The translations under genes and the position numbers were made by a program. Positions 1 through 10,661 of a DNA stretch of 64,000 nucleotides are shown here, in pieces. The DNA comes from Mycobacterium deserti. Its GTDB lineage: Bacteria; Actinomycetota; Actinomycetes; Mycobacteriales; Mycobacteriaceae. The DNA lies in NCBI RefSeq assembly GCF_025345615.1, contig NZ_JAODWD010000006.1:248001-312000 (forward strand), in the 5' to 3' direction. The notes beneath the pieces are model-generated. The model was not told the origin of the DNA. It saw only the letters and a program-made list of their open reading frames with translations, and ran no database searches. The first letter of the stretch is position 1. Each line of letters opens with the position of its first letter.

Positions 1-278
1 GGCGCGAGGTGGGCGCGCCGCTGCTGGCGCCGGCGTTCTTAGCGTCGGCGCTGCTGTTGTTCGCCAACGCTTTTGCCGCGTACGCCACCGCCGCGGCGTT
101 GGTCAGCCAGGGCAGCCCGATCGTGCCGCTGTTGATCCGGTCCGCATTGACCAGTGAAGTGGTGTTGGGGCAGTCCGGGTTCGCCTATGCGTTGGCACTC
201 GAGATGATCGTGGTCGTCGCGGCGGTGATGGCGGCCTACAACGTCCTGCTGCGGCGCACCGCGAGGTGGCTGCGGTGA
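1..278 (+). CDS. ABC transporter permease, C-terminal part (cut by window start)
   Basis: The frame is open to the left edge, so only the last ~92 residues are present. They are hydrophobic, with two or three membrane spans, and end in a basic tail (LLRRTARWLR). The stop TGA at 276-278 overlaps the GTG of the next permease by 4 bp, so the two are translationally coupled subunits of one importer. The type-I importer permease fold is inferred mainly from the neighbours. Substrate unknown. Confidence 0.8.
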   Translation, partial: REVGAPLLAPAFLASALLLFANAFAAYATAAALVSQGSPIVPLLIRSALTSEVVLGQSGFAYALALEMIVVVAAVMAAYNVLLRRTARWLR

Positions 279-1045
279 GGCGCGCAGTCCGCGGCGCGCT
301 GTGGACGGCGTTCGTCCTGTTCTTCTGTTTCCCGCTGTACGCGATGGCCGACTTCTCCACGCGGAACCTGATGTCGGGCGGGCGCACGGGTGTGGCGTGG
401 ACGAACCTCGTCACCGACGACGCGCTCTACCAGGCGATCGTGACGTCGCTGCTGCTGGCGTTGTTCACCGTCGCGGCGATGCTCGCGGTGCTGGTGCCGA
501 CCATGATCTGGGTGCGCCTGCGCGCGCCGTGGGCCAGAGGCCTCGTCGAGTTCCTGTGCCTGCTGCCACTGACCATTCCCGCACTGGTGATCGTCGTGGG
601 CCTGCGCAACGTCTACCTGTGGGTGACGTACTTCCTGGGCGAGTCCGCGCTGACGCTGACGTTCGTCTACGTCGTTCTCGTGTTGCCGTTCGCGTACCGA
701 GCGCTGGACGCGGCGTTGTCGTCCATCGACCTGCAGACCCTGGCCGAGGCGGCCCGGTCGCTCGGTGCCGGGTGGGCGACGACGATACTGCGGGTCGTCG
801 TGCCCAACATCTGGTCCGGAATTCTCTCTGCCGCTTTCATTTCCATCGCCGTCGTGCTCGGTGAATTCACGATCGCGTCGTTGAGCGGATACGAGACGCT
901 GCAGGTGCAGATCGTCGCCATCGGCAAGACCGACGGGCCCACGTCGGTGGCCGCGTCGCTGGCCGTGCTGATGTTCGCCTTCGTCCTACTGCTGATCCTG
1001 TCGGCTGTTACCCGTGGCCGCCGACGCGCAGGGGTGACCGCATGA
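275..1045 (+). CDS. ABC importer permease (PotC/PhnV-like)
   Basis: Inner-membrane permease of about 256 residues with roughly six spans. The EAA-type coupling loop that contacts the ATPase is visible near residues 158-180 (EAARSLGAGW then P). GTG 275 is preferred because it makes a GTGA overlap with the upstream permease; GTG 266 is also possible. The 3' end overlaps the ATPase gene by ATGA at 1042. The organisation permease-permease-ATPase resembles spermidine/putrescine, iron and aminoethylphosphonate importers, but the substrate cannot be read from these subunits; the solute-binding protein would lie upstream of the window. Confidence 0.88.
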   Translation: MRRAVRGALWTAFVLFFCFPLYAMADFSTRNLMSGGRTGVAWTNLVTDDALYQAIVTSLLLALFTVAAMLAVLVPTMIWVRLRAPWARGLVEFLCLLPLTIPALVIVVGLRNVYLWVTYFLGESALTLTFVYVVLVLPFAYRALDAALSSIDLQTLAEAARSLGAGWATTILRVVVPNIWSGILSAAFISIAVVLGEFTIASLSGYETLQVQIVAIGKTDGPTSVAASLAVLMFAFVLLLILSAVTRGRRRAGVTA

Positions 1046-2085
1046 CCGAGGGCGTGGCCGTCGACCTGGTCGACCTCACCCGTGTATACGGAAACGTCAA
1101 GGCACTCGACGGGCTGACCCTGCACATCGAACCCGGCGAACTCGTCGCACTGCTGGGGCCCTCCGGGTGCGGCAAGACCACCGCGCTGCGCATCCTCGCC
1201 GGCCTTGACGAGGCGACCTCAGGCACGGTGTCCGTGGGCGGCCGTGACGTCGGCAGGGTGCCCGCCAACAAGCGCGACATGGGCATGGTTTTCCAGGCTT
1301 ACAGCCTCTTCCCACACCTGACCGTGCTGGACAACGTTTCGTTCGGGCTGAAGCTGCGCGGAAAAGCCAAGCGGGACAGGTTGTCTCGGGCAGCTGACCT
1401 GCTCGACCTTGTCGGCTTGTCGGAGCACACGCACAAGTACGCCAGCGAGCTGTCGGGCGGTCAACAGCAACGGGTCGCCCTGGCCCGTGCGCTGGCGATC
1501 CAGCCGCGGGTGCTGCTGCTCGACGAGCCACTCTCGGCTTTGGACGCCAAGGTCCGTGCGCAGCTGCGCGACGAGATCCGCCGGGTTCAGCTCGACGTCG
1601 GGACGACGACGTTGTTCGTCACCCACGACCAGGAGGAAGCGCTGGCCATTGCCGACCGGGTCGGTGTGATGAACAGGGGCAGGCTCGAACAGCTGGCGGC
1701 TCCCGCCGACCTGTACGCCCATCCGGCGACGCCGTTCGTCGCGGAGTTCGTCGGCCTGAACAACAAAGTGCCGACAGAAGTTTCGGACGGCCGGGCGTGG
1801 CTGCTCGGCACGTCGGTGCCGACCCTGGCCGGTTCGGTCACCGCGGGCGGGGGGCTGGCGATGGTGCGACCGGAGTCGGTCGTCGTCTCCGCCGACCCGT
1901 CAGGTGCGTCGACGGTCAGTTCCGTGGCGTTCCTCGGGCCGATCTCGCGGGTCTACGCGACGCTGCCCGACGGCACGGTGATCAGCGCGCAACTGGCCAG
2001 TTCCGCGGCACGGGTCCTGACGCCCGGCGATCGGGTGACGGTCGGCATCGAACCGGGCGGCGTACTCGTCATTCCCGCCGAGTGA
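1042..2085 (+). CDS. ABC importer ATP-binding subunit (PotA/FbpC type)
   Basis: 347-residue ATPase that powers the two upstream permeases. Walker A GPSGCGKT lies at 39-46, the signature LSGGQ at 137-141, Walker B VLLLDE at 157-162, the D-loop SALD at 165-168 and the switch His in VTHD near 195. The region after about residue 240 fits a TOBE-type regulatory domain as in MalK/PotA/FbpC proteins. Start ATG is fixed by the ATGA overlap. The stop codon lies inside the left arm of a strong inverted repeat. Final gene of the operon. Confidence 0.92.
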   Translation: MTEGVAVDLVDLTRVYGNVKALDGLTLHIEPGELVALLGPSGCGKTTALRILAGLDEATSGTVSVGGRDVGRVPANKRDMGMVFQAYSLFPHLTVLDNVSFGLKLRGKAKRDRLSRAADLLDLVGLSEHTHKYASELSGGQQQRVALARALAIQPRVLLLDEPLSALDAKVRAQLRDEIRRVQLDVGTTTLFVTHDQEEALAIADRVGVMNRGRLEQLAAPADLYAHPATPFVAEFVGLNNKVPTEVSDGRAWLLGTSVPTLAGSVTAGGGLAMVRPESVVVSADPSGASTVSSVAFLGPISRVYATLPDGTVISAQLASSAARVLTPGDRVTVGIEPGGVLVIPAE

Positions 2086-2134
2086 TTTCGGCGCGCAAAC
2101 AGTCGCCTAGCGATCGTCAGCGCGCCGAAATCAC
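2082..2134. terminator. Bidirectional hairpin between convergent genes
   Basis: A perfect 15-bp inverted repeat (GTGATTTCGGCGCGC at 2082-2096, its complement at 2120-2134) with a 23-nt loop sits between the ABC ATPase and pyrE. The left arm includes the ATPase stop codon. AAATC runs stand in for U tracts. It probably ends transcripts from both sides. Confidence 0.75.
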
Positions 2135-2140
2135 CGGTGC

Positions 2141-2707
2141 TCAGACGTCCTTGACCGGTTCGATGCCCAGATCGCGGTAGGTGACCAGCGCGACGAACGG
2201 CACACCACGGGCCGCGAATCGGTCGGCCGCGACGTCGCCGCGGTCCACCATCGGGATGACACCGGTGACGACCGCCCCGGCCGCGGTCACCCGGTCGAAC
2301 GCGATCTCGGTGGACCCGCCGGTGCTGATCACATCGTCGACCAGCATGACCCGGGTGCCCGGCTCGAGCCGGGTCCCTTCGATCCACTGCTCGCGTCCGC
2401 GTTGCTTCTGCTCTTTGCGCACGGAGAACCACGCCTTGCCGGTGACCATTGCGACGCCGTGCGCCAGCGGGTCGGCGCCCATGGTGAGGCCCCCGACGGC
2501 GTCGAACTCGATACCGGTGGCCGCGGCGAGGTCGGCGACCGCGCGGCTGACGACGGTCAGTCGCTCACCGGTATCGATCGCGTACTTGCCGTCGATGTAG
2601 TCGTGGCTGAGCTGGCCGCTGGCCAGTGTGAACGGCTCGGCGCGGTGCTCGTATCCGCGTGTGCGGATGAGATCGAAGGCCGCCTGCCAGGTGTCCGGGC
2701 GAGACAT
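2141..2707 (-). CDS. pyrE: Orotate phosphoribosyltransferase
   Basis: Cytosolic enzyme converting orotate and PRPP to OMP in de novo UMP synthesis. 188 residues, close to the mycobacterial enzyme. The PRPP-binding loop VMLVDDVISTGGST is at about 120-133, and the K-rich catalytic loop (VRKEQKQRGREQ) at 97-107 fits the family. Start ATG at 2707. In M. tuberculosis pyrE (Rv0382c) neighbours a secreted Pro-rich protein, as here at 3685. It converges on the ABC operon and shares its terminator. Confidence 0.96.
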   Translation of the reverse strand: MSRPDTWQAAFDLIRTRGYEHRAEPFTLASGQLSHDYIDGKYAIDTGERLTVVSRAVADLAAATGIEFDAVGGLTMGADPLAHGVAMVTGKAWFSVRKEQKQRGREQWIEGTRLEPGTRVMLVDDVISTGGSTEIAFDRVTAAGAVVTGVIPMVDRGDVAADRFAARGVPFVALVTYRDLGIEPVKDV

Positions 2708-2722
2708 GACAGCGATCGTATT

Positions 2723-3520
2723 TCAGCCGCGGCGTGCGAGCTGCGTCAGTGCCACCGTGGCTGAACGCAATTCGTCGTACGAGTCGATCGGCGCGGGGTA
2801 GCCGACCCTGGTGTAGGCCACGCCGCGCTCGGTGGTGACTCGCAGGTCAAGGCCGTAGCGGTCGGCGCCGGTGCAGACCGCCGCGGTGGTGTCCGGATAG
2901 CCGCCGAGGGCCCGCGCCATCGCAGCGAGCGCGTCGGCATGGTCGTTGTTGAGGTGCTCGATGGCGCCTGCGGCCCGCGGCTGTACCGGATCCGGCTGCG
3001 CGGCCGCATACGCGTCGCCGGGCGCCGAGTCCATGCGGCCGTACCCGCCGACCCAGCGGGCGCGGTCCACGCGCAGCACCCACAGGGTGAAGTCGCTGTA
3101 GTCGATGTAGTACTTCGCCGCGGAGACGGCCGCCAGGTGCGCCTCGCGCGCGGCGGCGCGTTCCTCGCCGGCCGGCGCCTGCACCAAACCTGCCAATGTG
3201 ACGCGACCACTGGCCAGCGGATCGGCCTCGGCGCTGGGCGCGACGATCGCGATGCTGGCCCTCGGATCGCCGGCCAGGTTGCGGCCGTGTTCGGCCAGGT
3301 TCGAGACGCACAGCACCGGCGCGCCACCAAGCAGTCCATAGGTCACGAACGAGGCCCACGGATCGCCATCGGCGGTGAGTGTTGCAAGTGTGCCGACATT
3401 GGTCGATGCCGCGATTGTGCGGGCCTCTTCTGCCGCCGTCGGGCGAATTGAATTTGCTATTTCTGCGAGAGGGGGAGGGGCTGAAGGAGCGTCGCCCGGA
3501 TCCCCGTGATCACGGGACAC
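2723..3520 (-). CDS. HugZ-like flavin/heme-binding split-barrel protein with DUF2470
   Basis: About 265 residues. An N-terminal pyridoxamine-phosphate-oxidase-like split barrel (TNVGTLATL, GDPWASFVTYG, then VSNLAEHGRNL and DPRASIAIV) is followed by a C-terminal DUF2470 domain (HLNNDHADALAAMAR). This arrangement is that of HugZ/HutZ heme-utilisation proteins. The frame stays open to 3613, but the extra 31 residues are unlike the family, so GTG 3520 is preferred; no clear RBS decides it. pyrE lies 15 bp downstream on the same strand. Substrate (heme or flavin) is inferred from the family only. Confidence 0.8.
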   Translation of the reverse strand: MSRDHGDPGDAPSAPPPLAEIANSIRPTAAEEARTIAASTNVGTLATLTADGDPWASFVTYGLLGGAPVLCVSNLAEHGRNLAGDPRASIAIVAPSAEADPLASGRVTLAGLVQAPAGEERAAAREAHLAAVSAAKYYIDYSDFTLWVLRVDRARWVGGYGRMDSAPGDAYAAAQPDPVQPRAAGAIEHLNNDHADALAAMARALGGYPDTTAAVCTGADRYGLDLRVTTERGVAYTRVGYPAPIDSYDELRSATVALTQLARRG

Positions 3521-3684
3521 CACGTCGGAACCATACGGGATGACCGGCCGAGTGGCTAACTGACGGGTGCGTCGATTAGCCGCAAATATTGAGAATTGAA
3601 TTAGTTCTGACAATCGCGGTGGATATGCGAGAATCGCACTCAGTTATATGTCTCTCGAGCAACCTTTTTCGAGGAGTTGAGTCC

Positions 3685-4647
3685 GTGTCCCGGTCGGCAA
3701 TACGCACAATTGCGTGTGCCGGCGCGCTCGCCACAGGCTTGATGCTCGCCAGTCCCGTCCCAGCATGGGCTGACGAAGACGGGGTAGGCGCGGAGACGGT
3801 GACGCCGACCGGCGGCGACGTGGATCCCTCCGACGCCGGCGCCGGCAGCGGCAGCAGCGGTTCGGCGGACGGCGCCTCGCAACCGGTCACCACGGTCGGC
3901 AACGGCCGCACCGGTGAGCCCGACACCGGTTCGGCACCGCCCAGCGGCGAGGGCCTCAAACCTCTCAACACCGGTGACGGTAAACCGAAGTCGAAGATCA
4001 ACGGTTTCGTCATTCCGGTGCCGCGCATACCCACCCCCGAGGAGTTCGCGAAGCCGGGCATCGTGCCGCCCACGGCATTCATCGGTTCGCTCGAGGTGCC
4101 GACGCTCGACCAGATTCTGCGCGCGATGGCACAACCCGAGCCCGAGCCCGCACCGCCGGGCCCGGCCTTCCGCACCCAGCAGGAAGACGCTCCGCCCGTC
4201 GTCGACGCGGTCGGCAACGACAGCGGCGGCGACGGCGTGGCAGGTGCCGGGGTGCCGGTGTTCGAAGCCCCCGTGGTGGTCGCACCGCCCGCTGCGCCTC
4301 CCGTCGGGGTGCGCCTCGGGCCGCGGGCCCAGGCCACCCCCACGCCTCCAATTACCGCGGGCGCACAGCCGGCGGCTGCGGGGGTTCGGGCGCCGCTGAT
4401 CCGAGGCACGTTGCCGCCGTCGAAGGTGACGCCGCCGAATTCAACGTCGCCGCTGAGCAACGGCACCACCGCGCAAGCCGGCTATCCGCGGTATCTGCGC
4501 AACCCCACGGTCGGTGAGCTGGCCGCGGTCGCGCTGCCCGGAGTCGCGGGCCTGCTGTTCCTGACGTTCAGCGGTGGCGTGATCGGTTACCGGCAAGCGA
4601 ACAGCACGCGGTTCGTCCGCGCGGGCGCCGCCCGCTTCCTGCCCTGA
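3685..4647 (+). CDS. Secreted, membrane-anchored Pro/Ala/Gly-rich protein (Rv0383c-like)
   Basis: 320 residues from GTG 3685, which has a good RBS (GAGGAG at 3671). The first ~28 residues form a Sec signal peptide ending PVPAWA/D. The middle is low-complexity Pro/Ala/Gly/Val with an ordered patch (KINGFVIPVPRIPTPEEF). Near the C-terminus a hydrophobic segment (AGLLFLTFSGGVIGY) precedes a basic tail, so the protein is probably anchored with its bulk outside. Proximity to pyrE suggests the Rv0383c family. Function unknown. The 3' end enters the tandem repeat at 4639-4757. Confidence 0.75.
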   Translation: MSRSAIRTIACAGALATGLMLASPVPAWADEDGVGAETVTPTGGDVDPSDAGAGSGSSGSADGASQPVTTVGNGRTGEPDTGSAPPSGEGLKPLNTGDGKPKSKINGFVIPVPRIPTPEEFAKPGIVPPTAFIGSLEVPTLDQILRAMAQPEPEPAPPGPAFRTQQEDAPPVVDAVGNDSGGDGVAGAGVPVFEAPVVVAPPAAPPVGVRLGPRAQATPTPPITAGAQPAAAGVRAPLIRGTLPPSKVTPPNSTSPLSNGTTAQAGYPRYLRNPTVGELAAVALPGVAGLLFLTFSGGVIGYRQANSTRFVRAGAARFLP

Positions 4648-4757
4648 GGCGATCGGGCTTCAGCCGCCGAGGGCGGCAATCGGAATCAGCCGCCGAGGGC
4701 GGCAATCGGAATTAGCTGCCCTGAGGCGATCGGGCTTCAGCCGCCGAGGGCGGCAAT
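4639..4757. repeat. Tandem-duplicated convergent gene ends with three hairpins
   Basis: A 42-bp unit occurs at 4639-4680 and again, identical, at 4716-4757. A 21-bp core (TCAGCCGCCGAGGGCGGCAA plus T) occurs three times, at 4660, 4686 and 4737. Each core holds a 6-bp hairpin GCCGCC-GAG-GGCGGC. The unit combines the stop region of the upstream plus-strand gene with the 3' codons of the downstream minus-strand gene, so it looks like a tandem duplication of the junction. The hairpins may act as stacked terminators. Confidence 0.85.
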
Positions 4758-5195
4758 GAGATCTTTGATGCGCGTCGTCTCTTCCTCGGTGGCGGGCTCT
4801 TCGGCCTCGACCGCCTCGATGAGATCCTTGCGCAGGCCCACTCCGTTGGCCGCTTCCTTCGTCGACAGCTTGGCCCGACCCCGGGCCACGTACAGGCGCT
4901 GGCCGAGCGTCGCGTTCGGTCCGGTCGACGCGTACTCGATCACCTCGTCGTAGCGGCGGCGCACGCCGCTCAACGCGACGATGACCGACGGGCTGTTTCG
5001 ACTGCGCCCTGCGGCATCGCTCAGCGAGCCGAGCAATTTGCGCAAGCCCGCGAGGATGACGGCGACGCGGTCGGGATAGCTGGGGTCGCTGTGATCGGGC
5101 AGGGCGTCTATGGACGCGCCGTACATATGCATGGCCGCATCGGCCATGCCGACGATTATTGGAGCTTCACCATCATTGGGCGTCGAATCAGCCAC
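4737..5195 (-). CDS. Helix-turn-helix (Cro/C1-like) protein
   Basis: 152 residues from GTG 5195 with GAGGGG upstream. The N-terminal two thirds are helical and unassigned. Residues ~97-150 (LGQRLYVARGRAKLSTKEAANGVGLRKDLIEAVE) look like a lambda-repressor-type HTH. Its last codons lie in the third copy of the tandem repeat. It is divergent from treS with about 140 bp between starts and could regulate that promoter, which is speculation from position. Confidence 0.7.
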   Translation of the reverse strand: MADSTPNDGEAPIIVGMADAAMHMYGASIDALPDHSDPSYPDRVAVILAGLRKLLGSLSDAAGRSRNSPSVIVALSGVRRRYDEVIEYASTGPNATLGQRLYVARGRAKLSTKEAANGVGLRKDLIEAVEAEEPATEEETTRIKDLIAALGG

Positions 5196-5299
5196 AGCCC
5201 CTCAATTCCGAGTTTGTTCGGTGTAGACCGGGAAACGCTAACCCGTTGGGGCGGGGGATTCAACCGGTCCGACTCAAGGCCGGCGAAATAAACTCCGGC

Positions 5300-5325
5300 G
5301 GTTCGATTCCGGCGGACATGGGTAG
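5300..5325 (+). promoter_or_regulatory. SigF-like promoter of treS
   Basis: GGTTC (5300-5304), a 15-bp spacer and GGGTAG (5320-5325) resemble the mycobacterial SigF -35/-10 pair. Transcription would start about 7 nt upstream of ATG 5339. The dps promoter has the same elements and the same spacer length. Confidence 0.5.
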
Positions 5326-5338
5326 GTTTGAACTCTGT

Positions 5339-7131
<1,793 letters not shown>

Positions 7132-7135
<4 letters not shown>

Positions 7136-8463
7136 ACCTGCCGTTCGACGAATGGCTGCCGCACCAGCGGTGGTACGCCGGGCGCAGCCGAGAACTGACA
7201 TCCGCCGACCCGGCCGTCGTCATCCCGCTGCGCGACGACCTCGATCTCGTGTTGCTCGACGCCGTCTACGCCGACGGGTCCTCGGATCGCTACCAGGTGG
7301 TGGTGCGCTGGGATGCGGGCCCGATCGAGGAGTACGCCGACATCGCGACGATCGGGACCGAAGGCGACCGCACCGCGTATGACGCCCTCTACAACCCCGC
7401 GGATGCGAAATTCTTACTGTCGCTGGTTGATTCGTCCGCCACTATCGGCGACGTGCGGTTCGCCGAAGAGCCCGGCGTCGAATTGCCGCTGGAGGCTGCG
7501 CCGCGCATTGCGAGCGCCGAACAGAGCAACACCAGCGTCATCTTCGAGGAAGCGGCCATTCTCAAGCTCTTCCGCCGCATCAAGCCGGGACTCAATCCGG
7601 ACATCGAACTCAACCGCGTGCTGGCCCGCGCAGGCAACCCGCACGTCGCGCGACTGCTTGGAGCGATAGAGACGTCCTGGGATGATGCGCCCTGTTCGCT
7701 GGGCATGGTCACCGAGTTCGCCGCCAACTCCGCCGAGGGCTGGGATATGGCGACAGCGAGCACCCGCGACCTGTTCGCCGAGGGCGACCTGTACGCCGAC
7801 GAGGTCGGCGGCGACTTCGCGGGCGAGTCCTTCCGGCTGGGCGAGGCGGTCGCGTCTGTGCACGCCACCCTCGCCGACCAACTGGGCACCTCGACCGTGC
7901 CGTTCCCGTCCGACAACCTGCTCGAGCGCCTCGAGTCCGCGGCCGCGGCGGTGCCGCAGCTACAGGACTATGTCGCATCGATCGCCGAGCGGTACCACAA
8001 GCTCGCCGAGGACACCGTCACTGTGCAGCGGGTACACGGCGACCTGCATCTCGGCCAGGTGCTGCGTACACCGGAGGGCTGGCTGGTCATCGACTTCGAG
8101 GGCGAACCGGGACAGCCACTCGACGAACGCACGCGGCCCGATTCGCCGTTGCGCGACGTGGCCGGACTTCTGCGGTCCTACGAGTACGCCGCGTACCACC
8201 GGTTGATCGAGCAGTCCTCGGAGTCCGGGGTCGACGACCGGGACCGCCAGCTGGCCGCGCGGGCGCGCGAGTGGGTGGACCGCAATAGCACGGCCTTCTG
8301 CGAGGGCTATGCGGTGGTGGCAGGCGCCGACCCGCGCGACGCGCAGCACGTGCTGGCCGCATACGAGTTGGACAAGGCGGTGTACGAGGCGGCCTACGAG
8401 GCGCGCCACCGCCCGAGCTGGCTGCCGATCCCGCTCAAGTCGATCGAACGGATCGTCAGCTGA
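7132..8463 (+). CDS. mak: Maltokinase
   Basis: ATP-dependent kinase making maltose-1-phosphate, the donor for GlgE. 443 residues, matching Rv0127-type Mak. The aminoglycoside-kinase-like catalytic loop HGDLHLGQ is at 302-309 (catalytic D304) and the metal-binding DFE at 321-323. The N-terminal Mak cap domain begins FDEWLPHQRWYAGRSRE. Start ATG shares ATGA with the treS stop. It converges on the glycoside hydrolase gene 4 bp downstream. Confidence 0.96.
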
Positions 8464-8467
8464 GTCG

Positions 8468-9556
8468 CTAGGCCAGGCCGCGCATCGCGTCCGCGGCGGG
8501 CTTGGGCGTGAAGTCCGTGCGGTACACCCCGAAGTTGTCCTGAGCGTTCGGGCTGCCTGTGGCGCGGTCACGGGTGGTGTAGATGAACGCCGGTCCCGCG
8601 CCGGGCAGGCTGCGCCAGCTGACGATGAAGTCCCTGATGCGCTCGGCCTGCACGGCTTCGTCGACGTCGCTGGTGGACTCGCCGAACTCGGTGGCCCAGA
8701 TCTGTTTGCCGCCATCGCCGTTGGCGTTCATGACGCCGCGCAGTTGATCGTAGAGGCCACGAGACGAATTGCTGCCCGCGGTGGAGAACCGCACGTTGGC
8801 GTTGGGGTTGAACAGATACGGGTGGTAGCCGAGGGCGTCGAACGATCCGGCCGCGCCCGCGGCGTACATCCGCTCGACGAAGGTCACCGGGTTCAATGTG
8901 AGCGAGAAGAAGTTGATTGTGGGCGCCAAGCCGCCCGCAACGACGGTCGCGCCGCCGTCGGCAGCCTTGATGGCCGGATACGCGGCCTTGAGCATGGCGG
9001 CGAACCGTTCGGGCTGCGGGCCTTCGGGGCCGGCCCAGAACTGCACCGCGTTCTGCTCGTTCCACAGCTCGTATGCCGCGACACGGCCTGCGAAATGCGA
9101 GGCGAAAGCGCCGGCGAACGAGCCGTACAACTCGGGGGTTGCGGGCGGCGCGGTGATCGCAGGACCCCCGCCGGTGGCCCAGCCCGGCGTCGAATTGAGC
9201 AGCGCGACGACGGCGATGCCGCGCGCATTCGCGGCGTTGACGATGAGGTCGGCCTGGCCCCAGTCCCACGCGTCAGGCGACGGCTGAATGCCGGCCCACG
9301 GGAACATGATGCGGGCGCTGCGCACACCGGTGTCGACCATGAGATCGAACTGCCGGTTGACGTCGCCGGGAGACAGGAACCAGATCCATGAGTCGGCGAA
9401 GCCGAGGGAACCCACGGCCGCGGTTTCGATCACACGGTCGTGCCGCGGCTGCGCCTCGAATTGCGACTGCTGCTCCGGTCGCAGAATGTGGGTCAGCGCC
9501 GCCGCCAGAAGTACGACCGCCGCCAGCGAGCCGACGATCCTCACAAGTTTCCGCAC
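8468..9556 (-). CDS. Secreted or anchored glycoside hydrolase (clan GH-A, GH39/GH5-like)
   Basis: 362 residues from GTG 9556 (GGGGG just upstream); the frame is open to 9616. An N-terminal hydrophobic segment (residues 4-22) is a signal or anchor. The rest reads as a TIM-barrel retaining hydrolase: acid/base E167 in ELWNEQN, nucleophile E290 in WATEFGES, plus PWAGIQPSPDAWDW and GYHPYLFNP. The substrate is not evident; the trehalose/glucan genes alongside are only weak context. Confidence 0.8.
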   Translation of the reverse strand: MRKLVRIVGSLAAVVLLAAALTHILRPEQQSQFEAQPRHDRVIETAAVGSLGFADSWIWFLSPGDVNRQFDLMVDTGVRSARIMFPWAGIQPSPDAWDWGQADLIVNAANARGIAVVALLNSTPGWATGGGPAITAPPATPELYGSFAGAFASHFAGRVAAYELWNEQNAVQFWAGPEGPQPERFAAMLKAAYPAIKAADGGATVVAGGLAPTINFFSLTLNPVTFVERMYAAGAAGSFDALGYHPYLFNPNANVRFSTAGSNSSRGLYDQLRGVMNANGDGGKQIWATEFGESTSDVDEAVQAERIRDFIVSWRSLPGAGPAFIYTTRDRATGSPNAQDNFGVYRTDFTPKPAADAMRGLA

Positions 9557-9791
9557 ACATCCCCCAATCTCAGGCCACCAAGTGATGTATCGGAACAGCC
9601 GAGCAAAAAGTAACAAAGTATGACGGACGCGCGTACGGCGACCGTCCGTTTGACCTGCACGTTAACGATCGCGTTATTTCGAATCGCAAAGGGTTTTCTT
9701 TGCCCAATGCCACGCGACACTGGTCATAGGGGGCTTCGGTGTTCGCCGAAACTGCATGTAACGGTGGTGTGGGATCGCGGCACTACGGGAT

Positions 9792-10268
9792 ATGACGACA
9801 CAACTGTTTGATTCCGCAAGACAAAACAAGATCGACGCGGGCGCCGGCCTGGTCGCCCGGTACGGCCTGGCCATCGTGCTCATCTGGTACGGCGGCCTGA
9901 AGTTCATGGACTACGAAGCGCGGGGTATCGCACCGCTGGTGTCCGAGAGCCCGTTGATGAGCTGGGTGTACGAGATTCTCTCTGTCCATGCGTTCGCGGC
10001 GCTGCTCGGCCTGTTCGAGATCGCCGCGGCCGTGCTGCTGGTCCTCAAGCCATGGTGGCCAAAACTGTCGATCGGGGGCAGCCTGCTGGCGATCATGCTG
10101 TTCCTCGCCACCATCAGCTTCATGTTCACCACACCGGGTGTAATGGACCCATCCGCCGGCGGCTTTCCGGCATTGTCGCTCGAGGGCGGTTTCCTTATGA
10201 AAGATATTGCGCTGCTTGGCATATCAATCTGGACGCTGGCGGACGCGATGCGCACCTCGCAACGGTAG
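9792..10268 (+). CDS. DUF417/RclC (YkgB)-like four-helix membrane protein
   Basis: 158 residues with four predicted spans. The family-like stretch RYGLAIVLIWYGGLKF, the acidic-aromatic MDYEARGIAPLVSESP and the C-terminal MKDIALLG resemble E. coli RclC/YkgB, related to DoxX proteins and linked there to reactive chlorine resistance. No rcl partner is next to it. The next gene starts 12 bp downstream and may be cotranscribed. Role in this organism unknown. Confidence 0.72.
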   Translation: MTTQLFDSARQNKIDAGAGLVARYGLAIVLIWYGGLKFMDYEARGIAPLVSESPLMSWVYEILSVHAFAALLGLFEIAAAVLLVLKPWWPKLSIGGSLLAIMLFLATISFMFTTPGVMDPSAGGFPALSLEGGFLMKDIALLGISIWTLADAMRTSQR

Positions 10269-10280
10269 GACAATGGCTCC

Positions 10281-10661
10281 ATGGCCAAGTACTCACTAAA
10301 CGACGCCGCGGTGGTCAAGGCACGTGAGCTGATCGACGCCCGCCAGTACGTGCTCGACAGTGACTGGGGGGACGTGCAGCCTGGCGCCGAGGCGCAGAAC
10401 GCCTATCTCGAGTCACATTCGTGGCAGGAGTACTCCGGATGGCACCTCGGCCTGACCGAGGGGGCCAACGACGAGACGAAGGCGAGGTACGCGTTCGTGT
10501 ACGGCGATCTGCGGCGGCTGCACCGCAGCGGTTTGATCGCGTGTGTGTACCGCGCGGCCGAATGGCGGCACAAAGACGTCGAAGTGGCCGCGCATCATCT
10601 GCTGCAGTACCTGGACCGCAAGACCGGGCTGGAGCCGACGCGGCCTATCGACGGAGCATGA
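10281..10661 (+). CDS. Conserved hypothetical protein
   Basis: 126 residues, soluble, mixed helix, with many Trp/Tyr/His residues (SWQEYSGWHLGLTEGA, YRAAEWRHKDVEVAAHHLL). Codon use is native and it follows the DUF417 gene by 12 bp. I recognise no domain. Its 3' end overlaps the convergent TetR gene by 17 bp. Confidence 0.65.
   Translation: MAKYSLNDAAVVKARELIDARQYVLDSDWGDVQPGAEAQNAYLESHSWQEYSGWHLGLTEGANDETKARYAFVYGDLRRLHRSGLIACVYRAAEWRHKDVEVAAHHLLQYLDRKTGLEPTRPIDGA

Noticed and set aside
4639..4757. Short CRISPR array
   Set aside because: Only three degenerate 21-bp cores with non-spacer intervals; better explained as duplicated gene ends.
5159..5338. N-terminal extension of treS from 5159
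   Set aside because: Family length and alignment start near 5339, the extension overlaps the divergent HTH gene, and a SigF-like promoter lies inside it.
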